Origin: Leucobacter sp. 7(1)
GTDB lineage: Bacteria > Actinomycetota > Actinomycetes > Actinomycetales > Microbacteriaceae
Reading direction: 5' to 3'
NCBI RefSeq assembly: GCF_900163635.1
Contig: NZ_FUID01000002.1
Span: 62,001-126,000, forward strand
Length of the DNA: 64,000 nt
Shown: positions 59,851-64,000 of the stretch, one piece after another
Layout of the letters: each line of letters opens with the position of its first letter
How positions within the stretch are numbered: position 1 is the first letter of the stretch
The notes under the pieces: model-generated
What the model was told of the DNA's origin: nothing
Databases searched by the model: none
Seen by the model: only the letters and a program-made list of their open reading frames with translations
Translations under genes and position numbers: made by a program

Positions 59851-59924
59851 TCGGGATGACAGGATTTGAACCTGCGACCCCGTCGTCCCGAACGACGTGC
59901 GCTACCAAACTGCGCCACATCCCG
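59851..59924 (-). tRNA. tRNA-Pro (CGG)
   Basis: 74-nt cloverleaf: acceptor CGGGATG/CATCCCG with A discriminator, anticodon stem CGTCG/CGACG and loop TTCGGGA with anticodon CGG, T loop TTCAAAT. No CCA encoded. The 3' 37 nt is duplicated at 56031-56067. Confidence 0.93.
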
Positions 59925-60021
59925 ATTGCGCTTTCACGCAGGCTCTACTCTAGCGGGTCAGACACGTTTGCAAGAAATCGGTGTGGCCATTTCGTGAAAC
60001 TCGCGCGGGTCGCGCCACGGG

Positions 60022-60723
60022 TCATTCGGGAGCGACGGTGGAGAGCGTGGCGATCGTCACGGGAACCGGCTGTCCGGCCCAACTCGCACGCAGCGCATAG
60101 TGGCCGTCGGCCCCCGGCACACCAGCCTGCTGAGCGTCGGTTGGCAGTCCAGCGATCGGCCCTCCCGCAAGCGCGGCCGCGTCGAGCACGTGCGGAATCC
60201 GCAGCGTCGCGAAGCCTGTCTCGGCAACAGTGACGCCGCCGAGTTCTGACACTGAGGCGGCCCAGAGCTCGGGAACCGCGTGATCGGGTGCCCCTGAGCC
60301 GCGCAGTCGGGTTGCAGGTTCGCGCGGCGTGCGCACACCGGACGCGGATTCCTCCCACTCCTCGGTCTCCCGGCCGCCGTGCACAATCGTCTCAGCGATC
60401 ACGGTGCGGAATACCGGATCCCCCGTACCGTCGATGATCCACCGCGTCCCAAGCACACCGTGGGCGGTGGTGTCGAGCAGGAAGTCGTCGCCGTCCGCGA
60501 GGGCAGCTCCCCGATACGTGAGCGGCACGTGGAAGATCGTGTCGTCCCCCGCGGTGACGAAGTGCCCCTCGATGCCGACCTCGCCCTCGGGGTCATCCAC
60601 GCGGTAGGCGGCAACGCGTTCCAGGAGTGCCACGTCGCCCCGAAACCAGGGGCGGGTCGGGAGCCAGGCGGCGAGCAACTCGTGCTTGGACGGAGACATT
60701 GTCGTGTCGTAGATGAGAGCCAT
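60022..60723 (-). CDS. Maltokinase N-terminal cap-like protein
   Basis: 233 aa. The N-terminus (MALIYDTTMSPSKHELLAAW, LPTRPWFRG) and FLLDTTAHGVLGTRWIIDG resemble the Mak N-terminal cap domain as a standalone gene. ATG 60723 is chosen because TATGAT ends exactly 7 nt upstream, a leaderless promoter. Function of standalone copies is not established. Confidence 0.75.
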   Translation of the reverse strand: MALIYDTTMSPSKHELLAAWLPTRPWFRGDVALLERVAAYRVDDPEGEVGIEGHFVTAGDDTIFHVPLTYRGAALADGDDFLLDTTAHGVLGTRWIIDGTGDPVFRTVIAETIVHGGRETEEWEESASGVRTPREPATRLRGSGAPDHAVPELWAASVSELGGVTVAETGFATLRIPHVLDAAALAGGPIAGLPTDAQQAGVPGADGHYALRASWAGQPVPVTIATLSTVAPE

Positions 60724-60730
60724 GACGCCG

Positions 60731-60736
60731 ATCATA
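60731..60736 (-). promoter_or_regulatory. Leaderless -10 of the maltokinase-cap-like gene
   Basis: TATGAT on the minus strand ends 7 nt before ATG 60723, so transcription should start at the first codon. Confidence 0.55.
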
Positions 60737-60769
60737 CGCCGACGCGAGGACACACCTCTCACACAGCAC

Positions 60770-60804
60770 GATGCCCCACCCCGGAAATTCCGGGGTGGGG
60801 CATC
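60770..60804. terminator. Terminator after typA
   Basis: A perfect inverted repeat with 17-bp arms and one central base (60770-60786, A at 60787, 60788-60804), 39 nt beyond the typA stop. No T tract is evident. Confidence 0.7.
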
Positions 60805-60843
60805 GAGGGCTGCAGACCGGCGCGCACGGCGCCGAGCCGTGTG

Positions 60844-62751
<1,908 letters not shown>

Positions 62752-62889
62752 AGAAGTGGTGTCCTAACGTGACGAACGGGTCGTCGACACGGCGGGGTGC
62801 CGGGCATCGCGGAAGAACCCCTGACGATGCCGAAGAAGCCGACGCACTAGTATAGCGGATCGAGGCCCGATCCAGCCACTCCCATCGTA

Positions 62890-62895
62890 TATGAT
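62890..62895 (+). promoter_or_regulatory. Leaderless -10 of the MFS exporter gene
   Basis: TATGAT ends 6 nt before ATG 62902; transcription should start at the ATG. Confidence 0.5.
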
Positions 62896-62901
62896 CGGAC
62901 C

Positions 62902-64000
62902 ATGACCGTCCGCCCCAAGCTCACGGCGGGCCTGTTGGCGGTGCTGTCCTTTCTCGCCGCAACCGGGCCTTTCGCCACCGACATGTACCTGTCGTCGTTC
63001 ACGCAGATCGCAGCGGACCTCGGTGCCCCGGCGTCCTCGGTGCAGCTCACGCTCACCGCGTTTCTGCTCGGCATGGGCGGCGGGCAACTGGTGCTCGGCC
63101 CCCTGTCAGATCAGTGGGGCCGTCGCCGGATCCTGCTCGCGGCGCTCACCGTATTCGCGCTTGCAAGCGTCGCGATGGTCTTCTCCCCCACGGTGGGAGT
63201 CCTCATCGCGCTCCGCTTTGTGCAGGGCCTTGCTGGCGCGGCCGGAGTTGTCGTGTCGCGTGCCATTGCCGTGGACCTTACCGAGGGTGCCGCGGCGATC
63301 CGGGCGATCAGCCTGATCGCGATGTTCGTCGGTCTCGGCCCGCTCATCGCCCCGCCAATCGGCGGTGCTATTGCCGCGGTGGCCGACTGGCGGATCGTGC
63401 TGGCGACCCTCGCTTGTCTGGCCGTCGCGATGCTCGTGCTTGCCGCCCTGTTCATCCCGGAGTCGCTGCCCCCCGAGCTGCGCAACGTCGCGGGACTGCG
63501 CTCCGCGCTCGGCCACTTCGCGAGCCTGCTGCAGGATCCGGCGTTCCTGCTCCTGATGATTGTGTTCTCGCTCGGCTTCGGCGGGATGATGGCGTATATT
63601 TCTGCGTCCCCGTTTGTGGGCCAGGTAATCCTGGGGATGTCACCATTTGTGTACTCGCTCGCCTTCGCGGCGGGTGCCCTCGCAATGATCACCGCAAACT
63701 TCATCAACTCGCGCCTCGCCGGCCGCGTCCCCGCGACGCGCATGCTGTTTCTGGGCACCCTCCTCGCGGTGCTCGCTGGGGCGGGCCTGACCGTGCTCGC
63801 CGCCACAGATTCGCTGCACCCCGCGTCGTTCATCCTCTGCGCGTTCCTGCTCACCGGCGGCACGGGGTTCATCATGTCGAACGCGAGCGCGCTCGCGCTG
63901 GCCCGCGCCCGCGCTGCCAAAGGCTCGGGGTCGGCCCTGCTCGGTGCCGGGCAATTCGCCGTCGGCGGGCTCGCCTCCCCCATCGTGGGTGCTTGGGGGG
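62902..64000 (+). CDS. Bcr/CflA-family MFS drug exporter, 3' end outside window
   Basis: First 366 residues of a 12-helix major facilitator protein. The start ATG 62902 gives a canonical N-terminus (GPFATDMYLSSFTQIAADLG), then the MFS loop motif GPLSDQWGRRRILL and RFVQGLAGAAGVVVSRAIAV, diagnostic of Bcr/CflA. The frame runs off the right edge. Family members export bicyclomycin, chloramphenicol or sulfonamides; the substrate here is unknown. Confidence 0.92.
   Translation, partial: MTVRPKLTAGLLAVLSFLAATGPFATDMYLSSFTQIAADLGAPASSVQLTLTAFLLGMGGGQLVLGPLSDQWGRRRILLAALTVFALASVAMVFSPTVGVLIALRFVQGLAGAAGVVVSRAIAVDLTEGAAAIRAISLIAMFVGLGPLIAPPIGGAIAAVADWRIVLATLACLAVAMLVLAALFIPESLPPELRNVAGLRSALGHFASLLQDPAFLLLMIVFSLGFGGMMAYISASPFVGQVILGMSPFVYSLAFAAGALAMITANFINSRLAGRVPATRMLFLGTLLAVLAGAGLTVLAATDSLHPASFILCAFLLTGGTGFIMSNASALALARARAAKGSGSALLGAGQFAVGGLASPIVGAWG

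Larger units (their letters stand above)
56031..59887. mobile_element. tRNA-Pro-associated integrated island with hipBA
   Basis: About 3.86 kb bounded by 37-bp perfect direct repeats of the tRNA-Pro 3' end. This is the layout left by integrase-mediated insertion into a tRNA gene. It holds a DUF5710-like gene, a small gene, five 27-bp repeats, hipB and hipA, and its own terminator next to the tRNA. No integrase is visible, so it is probably a remnant or a non-autonomous element. The lower GC of parts of 57.5-57.65 kb supports transfer. Confidence 0.8.

Noticed and set aside
59553-59918. 121-aa minus-strand frame overlapping tRNA-Pro
   Set aside because: Runs through a tRNA and terminator; translation of such sequences is a common false gene.

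Overview
The window is GC-rich, densely packed bacterial chromosome with frequent 4-bp ATGA or GTGA gene overlaps. Several genes look leaderless (a TANNNT -10 hexamer ends 6-7 nt before the start codon), and there are LAL-type LuxR regulators, MocR regulators and no rRNA. This fits an actinomycete, most likely Microbacteriaceae; the family assignment is inference from overall gene character.

Region 1 (1-14.9 kb) is an accessory catabolic island. A minus-strand operon carries two short-chain dehydrogenases, an unusual regulator (LuxR-type HTH fused to a LivK/AmiC-like binding domain) and a complete Liv-type ABC transporter whose substrate-binding protein resembles the regulator's sensor domain. 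Divergent from it, a plus-strand operon encodes hydantoinase/oxoprolinase A and B subunits, a PuuE-like NodB-fold hydrolase and a C45 (acyltransferase/amidase) family protein. Three copies of a CGTCA-AA-TGACG site lie in the two promoter regions. Together they suggest a self-contained system that senses, imports and degrades a cyclic amide or related amide.

Region 2 (14.9-33.4 kb) holds a cold-shock gene, an old-yellow-enzyme/dienoyl-CoA reductase with a divergent TetR regulator, an oligopeptide/nickel-type ABC importer with a fused double ATPase, an MMPL exporter with a divergent MarR regulator, a YaeQ gene, and a phosphonate-type ABC operon with a HAD phosphatase and an RpiR regulator. Hexanucleotide and trinucleotide repeat tracts sit between several of these operons.

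Region 3 (33.4-50.1 kb) is rich in pyridoxal-phosphate (PLP) biology: two MocR regulators, a GABA-type transaminase, alanine racemase, a DegT aminotransferase, pyridoxal kinase and SerC. A 29-bp element containing TTGTC-CTAT-GACAA is placed identically over the start codons of alanine racemase, an unknown 274-aa protein and pyridoxal kinase. It marks a putative regulon that may also include a DegT/MoxR-AAA/VWA operon. A lactate-permease-like gene, tRNA-Cys, a Fur-family regulator and a solitary cytochrome oxidase subunit I gene also lie here.

Region 4 (50.1-64 kb) starts with two divergent LAL-type LuxR paralogues. A 3.8-kb tRNA-Pro-associated island follows, bounded by 37-bp perfect direct repeats and carrying a hipBA-type toxin-antitoxin module preceded by five 27-bp repeats. 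Next come a maltokinase-cap-like gene, typA/bipA and a truncated Bcr/CflA drug exporter running off the right edge.
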